A DNA stretch of 64,000 nucleotides, taken from NCBI RefSeq assembly GCF_046244385.1, contig NZ_CP176366.1:3224001-3288000 (forward strand), read 5' to 3'. This DNA is from Methanospirillum stamsii. GTDB lineage: Archaea > Halobacteriota > Methanomicrobia > Methanomicrobiales > Methanospirillaceae. Both the position numbers and the translations under genes were made by a program. The notes below the pieces were generated by a model. It made no database searches. It had not been told where the DNA came from and saw only the letters and a program-made list of their open reading frames with translations. Positions within the stretch are counted from its first letter, which is position 1. Every line of letters starts with the position of its first letter. Below, one piece after another: positions 1 to 9,244 of this stretch.

Positions 1-1
1 T

Positions 2-358
2 CTCAATATTTGTCACTTCCTGAAGACATTTGAACGAAAACCAGGATCACTCATGCACTCCAAGGTAATTCAACAAGCTCCTGATACTCTTCAGAATCTT
101 TATAAGTCCCATTACCTGGACAGGCCATTAGATTTTATTCAGATACTGAGCCTGACGGAAGAATGCTCTTTGGATGAGTTAATTGCTGTAATAGAGAAGT
201 TACAGAAGATTCATGTTTCACCTGAATGTGCCACCATTCGAATGGTTTTGAATAAAGACGTCGTTCAGGCTGTTGAATCGTTAGAGGTATATGATTTGAT
301 AAATGTACAGGAACCGGATCTGACCGTATATGATTGTGTGGTGGAGTGTGTAGCATGA
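2..358 (+). CDS. istA: IstA-like IS21 transposase, C-terminal part only
   Basis: The reading frame is open from the first bases of the window to the TGA at 356, so this is the C-terminal 118 residues of a longer protein; an ATG at 53 exists but is probably internal. The fragment lies after the DDE catalytic core and has no catalytic motif of its own. Its identity rests on position: it overlaps an istB-type ATPase gene by four bases, the standard IS21 arrangement. IstA carries out DNA strand transfer, helped by IstB. Confidence 0.65.
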   Translation, partial: LNICHFLKTFERKPGSLMHSKVIQQAPDTLQNLYKSHYLDRPLDFIQILSLTEECSLDELIAVIEKLQKIHVSPECATIRMVLNKDVVQAVESLEVYDLINVQEPDLTVYDCVVECVA

Positions 359-1074
359 TACATGAACTGGAAGAAATGTGCAAACAACTCCATATTGCCG
401 GTGTTTACCAGTCGGTTCAGGAACAATGTGGATCAGATCCGGAGATAATTTCGGTTCTGATGAAAGCTTGTCAGTTTGAATTGAATATCAGGATGACCAA
501 TCGGCATATCCGAACCATCAAACAAGCGGGATTTCCTACCCAGAAAAGATTCGAAGAGTTGTCAGTACAGGATTTACCAGATGATGGGAGAATGTTTCTG
601 CCGGATCTGAAATCGCTGGATTTTATTCAGGAAACGAAAAATGTGGTCTTTATTGGAAATTCAGGAACTGGAAAGACACACTTAGCTATTGCAACTGGGG
701 TATGTGCCTGTGAGCATAATTTCAAAGTGAACTTTAAAACTGCTGCAGGTCTGGTAAATGAGCTACTGGAAGCAAAAAAAGCAGGAAGATTTACGTTATT
801 GATGAGGCAGCTTAAAAGGATTGATCTTCTAATCCTCGATGAACTTGGGTACATAACCTTTGATCTGGAAGGTACTGAGTTATTATTTCAGATATTGGCT
901 GCACGATATGAGGTACTTAGTACGGTTATTACCACCAATTTACCTTTTTCTGAATGGATTAAAGTGTTTCATGATAAAACTCTGACTGTTGCTCTTCTTG
1001 ACAGGATTACTCACCAGGCAATGATAGTCAATATGAATGGTCACAGTTACCGAAGAAGGGCAAAGAATACCTGA
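355..1074 (+). CDS. istB: IstB-like IS21 transposition helper ATPase
   Basis: This is a 239-residue AAA+ ATPase of the IstB/DnaC type. A Walker A motif (GNSGTGKTH) lies near residue 100 and a Walker B (LLILDELGY) about 60 residues later, followed by the sensor region TTNLPFSEW and the C-terminal arginine-rich HSYRRR typical of IstB. Length matches the family. The ATG at 355 is chosen because it overlaps the istA stop as ATGA; a TTG at 334 is possible but less likely. IstB loads and activates the IstA transposase on target DNA. No stop codon interrupts the gene, so it may still be functional. Confidence 0.85.
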   Translation: MIHELEEMCKQLHIAGVYQSVQEQCGSDPEIISVLMKACQFELNIRMTNRHIRTIKQAGFPTQKRFEELSVQDLPDDGRMFLPDLKSLDFIQETKNVVFIGNSGTGKTHLAIATGVCACEHNFKVNFKTAAGLVNELLEAKKAGRFTLLMRQLKRIDLLILDELGYITFDLEGTELLFQILAARYEVLSTVITTNLPFSEWIKVFHDKTLTVALLDRITHQAMIVNMNGHSYRRRAKNT

Positions 1075-1342
1075 ACTGATATTTTCTCTTTGCGAAGGTG
1101 GGATGCTTGTCCATCCCACCGAGCCTATCCTAATCAGGGGTGGGTTGAAGGGAGGGGGCGAAGCCACCACCCTTCTGGCTCTTTCTTTTAAGGAAGGAAT
1201 TTATACTTGAGTGATGACTTTCCACTTAGGGCTGGTCAAAATTGAAGTGGAAGTCCTGGTCAATTTTAGAGTAGCAAAAACACTCTCGAAGAGTGGGTCC
1301 GTTTTCCATCTGTGCAGTTATGTTAGATCATGACCGATGATT

Positions 1343-2800
1343 TCATGAGAATAATAAAGATGTAAATGTTTTCCCGTTTTCGATTTCAATGAGATGACTC
1401 CGTTCAATTAGTTTAACATCATTTATTAAAGCTAATTCCCTTGCAGGATTAGTATAACTCCGATTCGTAATTACCACCCCTTTTTTTGCATTGTATACTT
1501 TTAATGCTCCTACTATCTCCTGAACAGCCTTATTACTAACATTGGTTCCCTTTTTGTATCTTTTACACTGAATAATGAAGGTATCATTATTTTTAGAAAT
1601 AATGATATCAGCCCCGTGATCTCTTGATCCTTTTGTAACGGTCACGGAAAAGCCTTCTTCATTTAATTTTTTACCCAACAACTCCTCAAATTCATGCCCT
1701 GAAGTATTATCTAAATATTTAATAAATGGTTCTTGTTTTAATAACCCTGCAGCGAATTTATCTAAATCCTCTTTTTCTTGTTTGACTTTTTCTCTTGAAT
1801 TATAGTTCTGAATTAGTAAGTCAATGTTATCTCGAAAATTATGTTTATCGCCTAATATTTTTTTTAGGAATTTTTTATTCTGTGTTGTTTCCTCAAATGT
1901 TAAAAAAATTTTTAAGATGTCATCTATGGTTTTAGTTTGAGAAAAGGCATCACAAAATATATCAAAATCCGACTCTCGGATTAATGTAGCAAGTATGTCA
2001 TCATCAAAATCATATCCTTTAGTTGATAATAATTTCTTTAATGTTTTAAAACATTCTTCATTACGTTTATAGGATTGATATTTCTTCTTAAAGCCCTTAA
2101 TAAATTCATAGGAATCGGACTTTTTGATTTTATCTTGTAATTTTTTTTGATATTCTATATGTTGGTGATATTCAATTTCTGCAGGACTAAAAATTGGACA
2201 TATCCCACACCATTGTTTATTATTATGAATTTTAATTTTAGATTTTTCCCAGCGTTTCCCACAATATTCACAAACAGTATAGCTAATTTTGGAATTATCT
2301 CGATTTTGATTATTAGTTTTTCCCTTACTCCTAATTGGAAGAATACAGTTACCACACCATTTTTCTCCAATGTGATATATTATACCATTTCGGGTGGTAC
2401 TGTTACCGCAAAAATGACAATCATATGTATAGATTGTTGAATTATAATCCTGTTTTACCCGACCTTTATCCTTGATTGTATCGTAGATTTTGCCTTCGTC
2501 AGAACTCGGAGTTGTTTTTATGCAGAAGTGATTATGTCTTTCTATATGAGCATTACAAAACCATCCTTTACAATATTGACAAACATTGGCCCTATCATTT
2601 GAGACTGACTTTCCACATTGATAACAATTTTGATTAAACTGTATTTCAGAGTGATTTTTAATGTTACTTTTATTCGAAGCTTTTCTAGGAGATATAGGGT
2701 GTATTTGATTTCTAAGTTTGATGAATTCATCTTCGGTAATTTCTCTTTTTGTAAATTTAACCACTAACTCAGATAATGGATCATCAAATTGAAAAGACAT
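1343..2800 (-). CDS. AN1-type zinc finger protein with C-terminal Mrr-like endonuclease domain
   Basis: The protein has 485 residues. Near the N-terminus, Cys59/62/74/77/82, His85, His91 and Cys93 fit the spacing of an AN1 zinc finger exactly. Two further Cys4 ribbons follow (Cys128/131/149/152 and Cys177/180/198/201), each CxxC...WCGxC. The middle (210-350) is lysine-rich and probably helical. The C-terminus is a restriction-endonuclease-like (Mrr_cat) PD-(D/E)XK domain: GHEFEELL at 368, D398 in HGADIII, and QCK at 411-413. Mrr-type enzymes cut modified or foreign DNA, so defence is a reasonable inference, but no methyltransferase or other defence gene is adjacent. The gene stands alone between an IS21 end and decayed DNA, which suggests acquisition by transfer. 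Confidence 0.8.
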   Translation of the reverse strand: MSFQFDDPLSELVVKFTKREITEDEFIKLRNQIHPISPRKASNKSNIKNHSEIQFNQNCYQCGKSVSNDRANVCQYCKGWFCNAHIERHNHFCIKTTPSSDEGKIYDTIKDKGRVKQDYNSTIYTYDCHFCGNSTTRNGIIYHIGEKWCGNCILPIRSKGKTNNQNRDNSKISYTVCEYCGKRWEKSKIKIHNNKQWCGICPIFSPAEIEYHQHIEYQKKLQDKIKKSDSYEFIKGFKKKYQSYKRNEECFKTLKKLLSTKGYDFDDDILATLIRESDFDIFCDAFSQTKTIDDILKIFLTFEETTQNKKFLKKILGDKHNFRDNIDLLIQNYNSREKVKQEKEDLDKFAAGLLKQEPFIKYLDNTSGHEFEELLGKKLNEEGFSVTVTKGSRDHGADIIISKNNDTFIIQCKRYKKGTNVSNKAVQEIVGALKVYNAKKGVVITNRSYTNPARELALINDVKLIERSHLIEIENGKTFTSLLFS

Positions 2801-3393
2801 AATTTATATGTTTAAAAAATATGTTTGAAATTAGATATAAATTAGTATCTCGCCCCTGCTCTAGTGCTCCTCACCCTCTCACCAGATAAACACCAAAAGG
2901 GAGGGGGAGACCCGTTAGATCAGGGATGTCTGTGGCTCGGCTTACACCCCGTAATGATGCATGGCTAAAGAAATTCGAACCATTTGGTTCCCGACATTTC
3001 AGGCAGACTCGGGGCTCAGGTTATTCCCCGATAAACTGATCTTTGAGTGCTTCAATTCCATAGAGTTTAAAAACCTCCCGGTCAATATCCATTCCGGTCA
3101 GATCTACGTAGTTGATGAACATCCGGGAGTCAATCGGTTCGCAGATCATGAGTTTTATTACTGATTCGTTCATATCCTGTAGAATCAAATGTGAAATACG
3201 GGAATATCGGGAGATATGGGTGAAAACATGCTTTTTATATCAACCCTTATGGAAAGTTGGGTTAATTGTCTAGTTACTGCTGCATGAGTCATCTGTCTTC
3301 TCCGTTCGTTGATGAAGAGCAAGGCATTATCAGTGAACTCTCCTGTTTTTCACTTTTCCACTTGATGAGATGTTTCTTTCTCATGACCAGACA
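2801..3393. other. Mostly non-coding or decayed stretch
   Basis: Between the nuclease gene and the decayed frame at 3394 there is no convincing gene except a possible 50-aa frame on the minus strand (listed separately). Short open frames on the plus strand have no family character. With an IS end to the left and a broken frame to the right, this looks like eroded accessory DNA. Confidence 0.5.
3021..3173 (-). CDS. Possible small protein, 50 aa, unknown
   Basis: On the minus strand an ATG at 3173 opens a 50-codon frame that ends at a TAA at 3021. The product starts MNESVIKLMICEP and contains RMFINYVDLTGMDID. Composition is balanced and protein-like, and ACAGGAT lies just before the start as a weak ribosome binding site. 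No family is recognised. It could be a real small gene or the remains of a longer one, since the surrounding DNA is decayed. Confidence 0.35.
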   Translation of the reverse strand: MNESVIKLMICEPIDSRMFINYVDLTGMDIDREVFKLYGIEALKDQFIGE

Positions 3394-3983
3394 GATATAT
3401 CGAGGTTACATCTTTTGAATCTCACATTCACGACTATGCTGATATTATTCATTTTGAGGTGACCCCATCGCATCTCTCCGATCTCTCCAACACGAAACCC
3501 CCCCCTTCGTACATGGTCGTGAGTAAGGTTCTATCCCGGGGTGTCATGCAGACTAAGATGAGTGCCTAGATCTCGTAACCGGTGAGGAGTTCAGATGTTT
3601 TATGGGATGGAAGTTTCTTTGGTATTTTTATCGAGCGAACTTTTTTCTCAGGCATGGTGATTACTTCACTGTCAAACAGCCAAAGTACAAACTGTTTCAG
3701 AATTATGCCGAGATCTATCCAGGTGTTTCGGGAAAATGGAGTGCCACATCTCGAAGGGGCATTATTGATCCGGTCAACACTAGTATACAAAGATGGGATC
3801 GTGAGATCACAATATTGAGGGATAAAACGCCGGATCGTGACCAGGCTTGATACGATCTTTAAGGAGTGTTTGGGAGAAATGCCAGCAGATATCCGTTTCT
3901 CTGCTTCGAAAGCGGTTATAAGAAATAGATCGACTGATAAGATTCTATTTTATATGAGAGTGTTATTGATAGACCGATTTTAA
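3394..3983 (+). pseudogene. Probable decayed gene with two in-frame stops, identity unknown
   Basis: One plus-strand frame reads protein-like from about 3394 to a TAA at 3981, interrupted by TAG at 3567 and TGA at 3816. Readable segments include YIEVTSFESHIHDYADII, PPPSYMVVSKVLSRGVMQTK, VPHLEGALLIRSTLVYKDG and RLDTIFKECLGEMPADIRF. A second frame (3602-3850) is also open, so the assignment is not certain. No upstream start is visible and the 5' part is missing. The nearby IS21 end and the basic, transposase-like composition suggest an old mobile-element gene, but no family is recognised. Confidence 0.35.
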
Positions 3984-4101
3984 TACTCAGGTTTTAAACC
4001 ACTGAATCGATCATTATCTGAGAGTAGTATCGCTTCTGGCATGGTCAGAAGTTTGAATTAGTCCATAAAAAGGGTACAGACAATTGGACTAATAGTTTAT
4101 A

Positions 4102-4176
<75 letters not shown>

Positions 4177-4228
4177 AGGTGCCTCTAAAGGTCTACTCTA
4201 TAACATAAAAAGGTTTGGATAAGTCCAC

Positions 4229-5095
4229 CTAAACAATAGGTGTTCCTTCTTTCTGGACAACAATTTTGAACTGTTCCATACATTGACGCGTAATAGGTCC
4301 TGGTTTTCCTGTCCCAATATCACGTCCATCAATCCAGGTAATTGGAGCGATTTCAGCGGCTGTTCCTGTAACAAATACTTCATCAGCGGAATAAAGATCA
4401 TAATATCCCATGTTACGTTCAAGAACAGTGATTCCCAGAGAATTGGCAATTTCTAATGCCACCATCCGGGTAATACCCCGCAGATTATTCAAAGTTGGTG
4501 GAGTAATAATAACTCCATTCTTAATTACAAAGATATTATCTCCGGACCCTTCACAAACATATCCATTGGTATCAAAGAAAATTGCTTCATCTCCGCCTTT
4601 ATAATTCGCTTCTATCTTTGCCATTATATTATTCAGATAATTAAGACTTTTCACATTTGGCGGAAGAGCTTCTGCCGGATTTCTCCGGACTGATACGGTG
4701 ATTGCCTTCAAACCTTTTTCATAAAGATCACCATACATAGCGCCCCATTCCGTAGCGATAATAAAAACACTGGATTTTGCACATTTCCGGGGGTCAAGTC
4801 CAAGATCGCCGACACCTCTACTGATAATTGGCCGGATATATGCATCCTTCAGATTATTTTTCTTACAGGTTTCGATGATAGCTTTAGCCATCTCGTCCTT
4901 TGTAATAGAAGCCTTAAGATCGATTGTTTTTGCAGAATCATAGAGGCGGTCAAGATGTTCATCCAACCTGAATATTCTTCCTGAATATGCCCGGATACCT
5001 TCAAAAACACCATCACCATAGAGAAAACCATGGTCAAAAACCGATACTTTTGCCTCCTCTTTGGGATAATATTTCCCATCGATATAAATCTGCAT
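4229..5095 (-). CDS. ilvE: Branched-chain amino acid aminotransferase
   Basis: This class IV PLP-dependent aminotransferase makes the last step in leucine, isoleucine and valine synthesis, moving the amino group from glutamate to the branched 2-oxo acids. The 288-residue protein has the usual family length. It shows FDHGFLYGDGVFEG at 20-33, the PLP lysine in VKSLNYL (Lys149) and the phosphate-binding region FDTNGYVCEGSGDN. The ATG at 5095 (MQIYIDGKYY) is preferred over an upstream TTG at 5122 because family members start with this segment. The gene is alone, with its own TATA-like element upstream, and lies downstream of the cfb operon on the same strand. Confidence 0.93.
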   Translation of the reverse strand: MQIYIDGKYYPKEEAKVSVFDHGFLYGDGVFEGIRAYSGRIFRLDEHLDRLYDSAKTIDLKASITKDEMAKAIIETCKKNNLKDAYIRPIISRGVGDLGLDPRKCAKSSVFIIATEWGAMYGDLYEKGLKAITVSVRRNPAEALPPNVKSLNYLNNIMAKIEANYKGGDEAIFFDTNGYVCEGSGDNIFVIKNGVIITPPTLNNLRGITRMVALEIANSLGITVLERNMGYYDLYSADEVFVTGTAAEIAPITWIDGRDIGTGKPGPITRQCMEQFKIVVQKEGTPIV

Positions 5096-5146
5096 AGAAA
5101 GGTATCTGATTCCTTTTCTCAAAAGGATTATCTTTCTTATCAGGGA

Positions 5147-5155
5147 GTATATAAA
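5147..5155 (-). promoter_or_regulatory. TATA-box-like element of ilvE
   Basis: TTTATATAC on the minus strand lies about 55 bases before the chosen ilvE start. A transcript starting about 25 bases downstream would have a leader of roughly 30 bases. It is a sequence match only. Confidence 0.4.
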
Positions 5156-5173
5156 GAAATAATTCTTTCTTTT

Positions 5174-6568
5174 TTATATAATACTATCATCTGCACAAGC
5201 AGATAAAAAAGAAAAAAGAAAATTTCGGGAAGGTACTGGATGAAGATGAGTATATGATCCGACAACATTGTTCATGATTAGTCCATCATGTTTGTCATCT
5301 ATACCAAATCCCCTTTCCAGATCATACGCATAAGATACCCCATTATCCGGATAGACCGTAGAGTAATGAAACGCATGCCCAAGGACCGGGGATTTTTTTT
5401 CACTCCCAAACGGACAGGCAGAAGTTGTGTTTCCTTTTACATAGGTGACAATGCGTTTTTTTGGAATTGTACAGGTTGCAGGGAGCACACCAGCCATTTG
5501 AAAAGTATCTCCAGTATGAAGACCTGAAAATTCATTGAGTACTTTAATCTGACGACAAAGGTACATAAGACCCCCGCATTCTGCAAGAATTGGAATATTT
5601 CCATCACATACCCTCTTTAAATCTTCCATCATTGAAGAATTTTCAGATAATTCTTTTCCAAAATACTCGGGATAACCACCGCCCAGGATATACCCATCTG
5701 CATCTGGTAAAGAACCATTCACCGGAGAAAAAAATGAAAGAGAAAAACCTCTTGATTCAATCAGGGAGAATAAATCAGCATAATAAAAATTAAAAGCTTC
5801 ATCCCGGGCAATAGCTATATTATATCCATTTTTGGTAGAAATCCCCTGAAAAAGTTCAGGAACCGATGTCGGATTAGTTATTTCAGAAGAAAGAGAAAGG
5901 AGAGTATCGAGATCCAGATAACTACAAATCATTTTTACAATGGAATCGACCCTATCCAGGAATGGTTTATCTTTCAACCCTTCTTCAAAAGGAACAAGAC
6001 CAAGATGCCGCATGGTAAGATCCAGATTATCTACCCGGGGAATCGCTCCGATAACAGGAATATTACAATAATGCTGAATTGCTTCGGTTGCTTTTCTGAC
6101 ATGTTTTTCTCCTCTGACATTATTGAGAATAACACCGGCAATCTTTACCTCCGGATCAAATTTCATGAACCCCATCAGAAGAGCTGCAGCACTCCGGGTA
6201 ATACTCCGTGCATCAATAACGACAATGACCGGGACATTCAGAAACTTGGCAATTGATGCTGTACTACCAATATCGTCAACACTTTCAGCACCCTCGAAAA
6301 GTCCCCTGACCCCTTCTATAATGGCGATATCTGCCCCGATGCATGCATGATTAAAAACAGCCATCAATTCTTCCCGGTTCATCACAAATGAGTCCAAGTT
6401 CCGGCAGGGCCGTCCGGTAACTCCGGTAAGATATGACGGATCAATATAATCCATTCCAACTTTAAAAGTCTGAACATTACGGTTTTTTGATAATGCTGCT
6501 GCTATTGCAAGTGTAATACTGGTTTTACCTGATCCCGAACGATCACCGGAAATCAGGAATGTCTTCAT
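5174..6568 (-). CDS. cfbB: Ni-sirohydrochlorin a,c-diamide synthase, coenzyme F430 biosynthesis
   Basis: CfbB amidates the a and c acetate side chains of nickel-sirohydrochlorin with glutamine and ATP. The 464-residue protein has the CobB/CbiA layout: an N-terminal dethiobiotin-synthetase-like ATPase with P-loop SGDRSGSGKTS (7-17), then a C-terminal class I glutamine amidotransferase domain with nucleophile Cys331 in AECGGLMYL and His441/443 in SYTHLH. In an organism with cfbA, cfbD and cfbE in the same operon the F430 role is preferred over cobyrinate amidation, though the enzyme could also act in B12 synthesis. It is the last gene of the operon; its ATG overlaps the cfbD stop as ATGA. Confidence 0.92.
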   Translation of the reverse strand: MKTFLISGDRSGSGKTSITLAIAAALSKNRNVQTFKVGMDYIDPSYLTGVTGRPCRNLDSFVMNREELMAVFNHACIGADIAIIEGVRGLFEGAESVDDIGSTASIAKFLNVPVIVVIDARSITRSAAALLMGFMKFDPEVKIAGVILNNVRGEKHVRKATEAIQHYCNIPVIGAIPRVDNLDLTMRHLGLVPFEEGLKDKPFLDRVDSIVKMICSYLDLDTLLSLSSEITNPTSVPELFQGISTKNGYNIAIARDEAFNFYYADLFSLIESRGFSLSFFSPVNGSLPDADGYILGGGYPEYFGKELSENSSMMEDLKRVCDGNIPILAECGGLMYLCRQIKVLNEFSGLHTGDTFQMAGVLPATCTIPKKRIVTYVKGNTTSACPFGSEKKSPVLGHAFHYSTVYPDNGVSYAYDLERGFGIDDKHDGLIMNNVVGSYTHLHPVPSRNFLFSFLSACADDSII

Positions 6569-7638
6569 GTTAAACTCCTCAAGACGGCACCAAACTCTGA
6601 TTCTACAATATTGCGGACACCGAGTGTCTTTGGGTGCAGATCAATTTCCACAACAACATGTTCATGACCCAGGCTCTTGAGTGGAGCTACCTGCCTGGGA
6701 CCGTTCGTTATGGAAAAACATTCTATCCCATCAGTATATTCCGGAGGAATTGCATGAGGAACTCCACTAATCAAAGCAAAATCCGGATTTTGGGATTGCA
6801 TCCAGGCCCCAAGTTTTTCGCCAAGGGCACCATATTCATCAAGAGCACCTTGTTTAATAAATGGAAGATTCTTTTCAGCCAGGTCTGCTGCAATTCTTTC
6901 CGAATCCCGCCGAACCTTTGGAAGACCCCGGAGTTCAAGGTTCGCTGAATAAGTGATATCTGCATCAGGTGAACTCTCAAATAATGCAAGCAGGGCATCA
7001 CTGAACATATAAGCGGTTTCTTTTTTTGCATTCAAAATTGCAACACCCTTCTTTCCGTCTTCAATTAATTCCTTCAATCTTGAAGCAACCAGATGTTTTA
7101 AGTCACCTCTTGAAGGTTCAATATATTCCTTTATTGCAGCTCCTCTCAGTCTTTCTACCTGATTGGCCGCTTTTAAAAGTTCCTGTTGACGTGACAATTC
7201 ATCAGTTGATATCCATCCGATCTCTGCAGCTGGCTTGAGTGCTGCAATTACTCCGTCAATATTTTCGGTAAAGCCTGCATGGATATCAACAGCAATGGTT
7301 TCAGTACTGATTCCGGAATTATCAACAGCTGCCTGCAAATCTTCTCCGATGATCATTGAAACACAAGTACCAATTATGGCCATCCGGTCAGGAGAGAATT
7401 TTTCTTCTGCATACTGGATAACCTCCTCAAGTCTTGCCTGACCTCCAAATACAAATTCATTATCTGCAAGAGAGGTCGTAAGAACTCTCATCCCATCTTC
7501 CTCCAGAAGACGGGCATGCTTAAAAGAGCATCCGGACGGTCCATGCAAAACCGCTACATCAACTTCAAGATCACGAGCAGTATATAAGGCAGCAACAATC
7601 GAACTTGGACGTGGTTGTACGTATTTCATCATTTCCAC
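6565..7638 (-). CDS. cfbD: Ni-sirohydrochlorin a,c-diamide reductive cyclase, catalytic subunit
   Basis: CfbD is the nitrogenase-like (NifD/NifK-related) component that, with the ATP-driven reductase CfbC, performs the six-electron reduction and lactam ring closure to 15,17(3)-seco-F430-17(3)-acid. The protein begins MKYVQPRPSSIVAAL after three extra residues and carries cluster-ligand candidates Cys37 (HGPSGCSFKHARLL) and Cys92 (IIGTCVSMIIGED), in line with the family. The ATGs at 7638, 7632 and 7629 are all possible starts; the last two overlap the cfbE stop and fit coupled translation best. The partner gene cfbC is not in this window. Confidence 0.93.
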   Translation of the reverse strand: MEMMKYVQPRPSSIVAALYTARDLEVDVAVLHGPSGCSFKHARLLEEDGMRVLTTSLADNEFVFGGQARLEEVIQYAEEKFSPDRMAIIGTCVSMIIGEDLQAAVDNSGISTETIAVDIHAGFTENIDGVIAALKPAAEIGWISTDELSRQQELLKAANQVERLRGAAIKEYIEPSRGDLKHLVASRLKELIEDGKKGVAILNAKKETAYMFSDALLALFESSPDADITYSANLELRGLPKVRRDSERIAADLAEKNLPFIKQGALDEYGALGEKLGAWMQSQNPDFALISGVPHAIPPEYTDGIECFSITNGPRQVAPLKSLGHEHVVVEIDLHPKTLGVRNIVESEFGAVLRSLT

Positions 7639-8843
7639 CGTTTCACAGAAAACAGGATAAGGGGATTATTCAGAGTTTTTGCATTTACATATGCTTCTTC
7701 TGGTGTTTCAAAGATTGAAAAACCAATACTCTGCTTATTACATATCATTCTGATGGTATCGCATTTAATCCGCTTGTCGCCGGGAATAAGCATAACATCA
7801 TGAGGTTTAATCTCTAATATTGCGGAAATTATCTCACTTGTATCAAAATTTTCACATACGGATTGAGATTCCTGTCCAATAATAAGAGTAATTGGAACAT
7901 CTCCAGCAATTTCTTTACCATAACGATAGGCATCACAGGAGGTATCATAACAGGTCCCACTATTGGAATTGTCAATAATCGTAAATCCATGATCGGATTG
8001 AGTATCCAACCTGCCAGATATAGCTGTAAAAAAGGAAAGAGCAGCAGGATCAATACCCATAAGCAGAGCCGCTCCAGCGGCCAGCATTAAGGGAGTTTTA
8101 TATCCGGAGAGTAATAAAAGAGGATTCGAAAAAGTCCCCTTGATGTTCTGATATTGATATGAAGCCGTTTTTCCGTGAATTTCAACAAGATCTGATACAG
8201 AGATACATCCATCATGAAGAAGTTCTATTTCCGGAGGAACAAGAACAACAGAGAAAAGATGTGATGATTCTTTTTTGAGATCTAATGCACTTCTTTTTCC
8301 CCCGGCTACCGGATAATCATCTCCGGAAGTGAGAATTCCTAAGGATCCTATACCACAAAAACCAAGAGAAATTTCTGCAATCATCCAGCCATCTGCTGGT
8401 TTAAAAGAATACGCTGAGAGAACTGATGCGGGAGTAATAGAGAATCTATCCAATTTTTGTTTATCCGGGTAGGAATAAAGACCAGAAGAAGTCTGAAGAA
8501 CTCCAGGGCCGGAGAGTAAAAATGCCAGAGCAGTAGCGGTTGTAGATTTTCCTCGTTTTCCGGTAATTTCAATAATTTGAGGAATGTTACTATGAGGGAA
8601 AACTGAGCGAACCATTTCATGATGAGAAATTACCGGAGAAGTAATATTTCTAAGGAGATGATAATCCGGGTCAAGATGAACTGGCGTAGTAACCAGATCA
8701 TACTTCCGGGTAAGAGCCAGTTCTTCAGTAATTCCTTCAGCATGGCGATACACATCAACCATGTCAACATCATGTCCGGAAAGAATGAGGTGATCAGCAA
8801 TCACCTTCCCTCCATGAATAGTATCAAGAACAAGAATTCGCAT
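7629..8843 (-). CDS. cfbE: Coenzyme F430 synthetase (MurF/MurE-like ligase)
   Basis: CfbE forms the final carbocyclic ring of F430 from seco-F430 using ATP. The 404-residue protein has a Mur-ligase-like fold: an N-terminal segment, a central ATPase with P-loop GKRGKST (95-101), and a C-terminal domain ending in a region with the pattern NSGTCYD and LIIGQESQSVCENFD. The start overlaps the cfbA stop by one base (TAATG) and its end overlaps the cfbD start, so the four genes are translationally coupled. It acts in the cytoplasm at the last step before the cofactor is loaded into methyl-coenzyme M reductase. Confidence 0.92.
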   Translation of the reverse strand: MRILVLDTIHGGKVIADHLILSGHDVDMVDVYRHAEGITEELALTRKYDLVTTPVHLDPDYHLLRNITSPVISHHEMVRSVFPHSNIPQIIEITGKRGKSTTATALAFLLSGPGVLQTSSGLYSYPDKQKLDRFSITPASVLSAYSFKPADGWMIAEISLGFCGIGSLGILTSGDDYPVAGGKRSALDLKKESSHLFSVVLVPPEIELLHDGCISVSDLVEIHGKTASYQYQNIKGTFSNPLLLLSGYKTPLMLAAGAALLMGIDPAALSFFTAISGRLDTQSDHGFTIIDNSNSGTCYDTSCDAYRYGKEIAGDVPITLIIGQESQSVCENFDTSEIISAILEIKPHDVMLIPGDKRIKCDTIRMICNKQSIGFSIFETPEEAYVNAKTLNNPLILFSVKRWK

Positions 8844-9244
8844 TAGATCGTATCAAGAGCCGCCTTCGCATTTTCCATCATAAGATCTGCGAGAAGCGGA
8901 TTTGGTCCGATTGGATCTGCATAAACAAGTGGAATTTCTTTGTTTGCAAGAGAGAATATTCCTCTCTTCTGACCTTGTGAAAGACCTAATATCCCGGGAA
9001 TATCTTCGTCAATGTGCACACCACGTGCGAGAAAGAGAGGAACTACTGCGATACTGTTGATATCATCATTTTTAAACATATCAAGTGATGCTTTAATTGT
9101 TGGCTCATTAAATTCCATAAATCCGCAACGAACAATATAATCCGGATGTTTTTCTGCGATAATCGCTGCGGTTTTGGTAATCAGGGATTGGTTGTACTCC
9201 TTTTTACTTCCATGTCCAACAAGAAGGATTCCAGTCTTTGACAT
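8843..9244 (-). CDS. cfbA: Sirohydrochlorin nickelochelatase, coenzyme F430 biosynthesis
   Basis: CfbA inserts nickel into sirohydrochlorin, the first dedicated F430 step; the same small chelatase can also insert cobalt for B12. The protein has 133 residues, the usual length of the short homodimeric CbiX-S form. Metal ligands are His11 in LLVGHGSKKEYN and His77 in ARGVHIDEDIPG. It is the first gene of a four-gene operon cfbA-cfbE-cfbD-cfbB on the minus strand; the promoter must lie in the 176-base divergent gap to the marker protein 9 gene. Confidence 0.94.
   Translation of the reverse strand: MSKTGILLVGHGSKKEYNQSLITKTAAIIAEKHPDYIVRCGFMEFNEPTIKASLDMFKNDDINSIAVVPLFLARGVHIDEDIPGILGLSQGQKRGIFSLANKEIPLVYADPIGPNPLLADLMMENAKAALDTI

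Larger units (their letters stand above)
1..1270 (+). mobile_element. IS21-family element, left part cut off by the window edge
   Basis: The segment holds the 3' end of an istA-like transposase gene, a complete istB-like ATPase gene joined to it by an ATGA overlap, and then non-coding DNA with two similar short repeats (CTGGTCAAAATTGAAG at 1232 and CTGGTCAATTTTAGAG at 1255). IS21 elements typically carry istA-istB and multiple short terminal repeats, so the element probably ends near 1270. The left end lies outside the window. It is not the same element as the IS21 copy at 50.3-52.4 kb: the IstB proteins and the terminal repeats differ clearly. Confidence 0.75.

Noticed and set aside
2147..2440. 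97-codon plus-strand frame inside the nuclease gene
   Set aside because: It is antisense to the Cys-rich ribbons of the Mrr-type protein, whose zinc spacing is strict, so the minus-strand gene is the real one.
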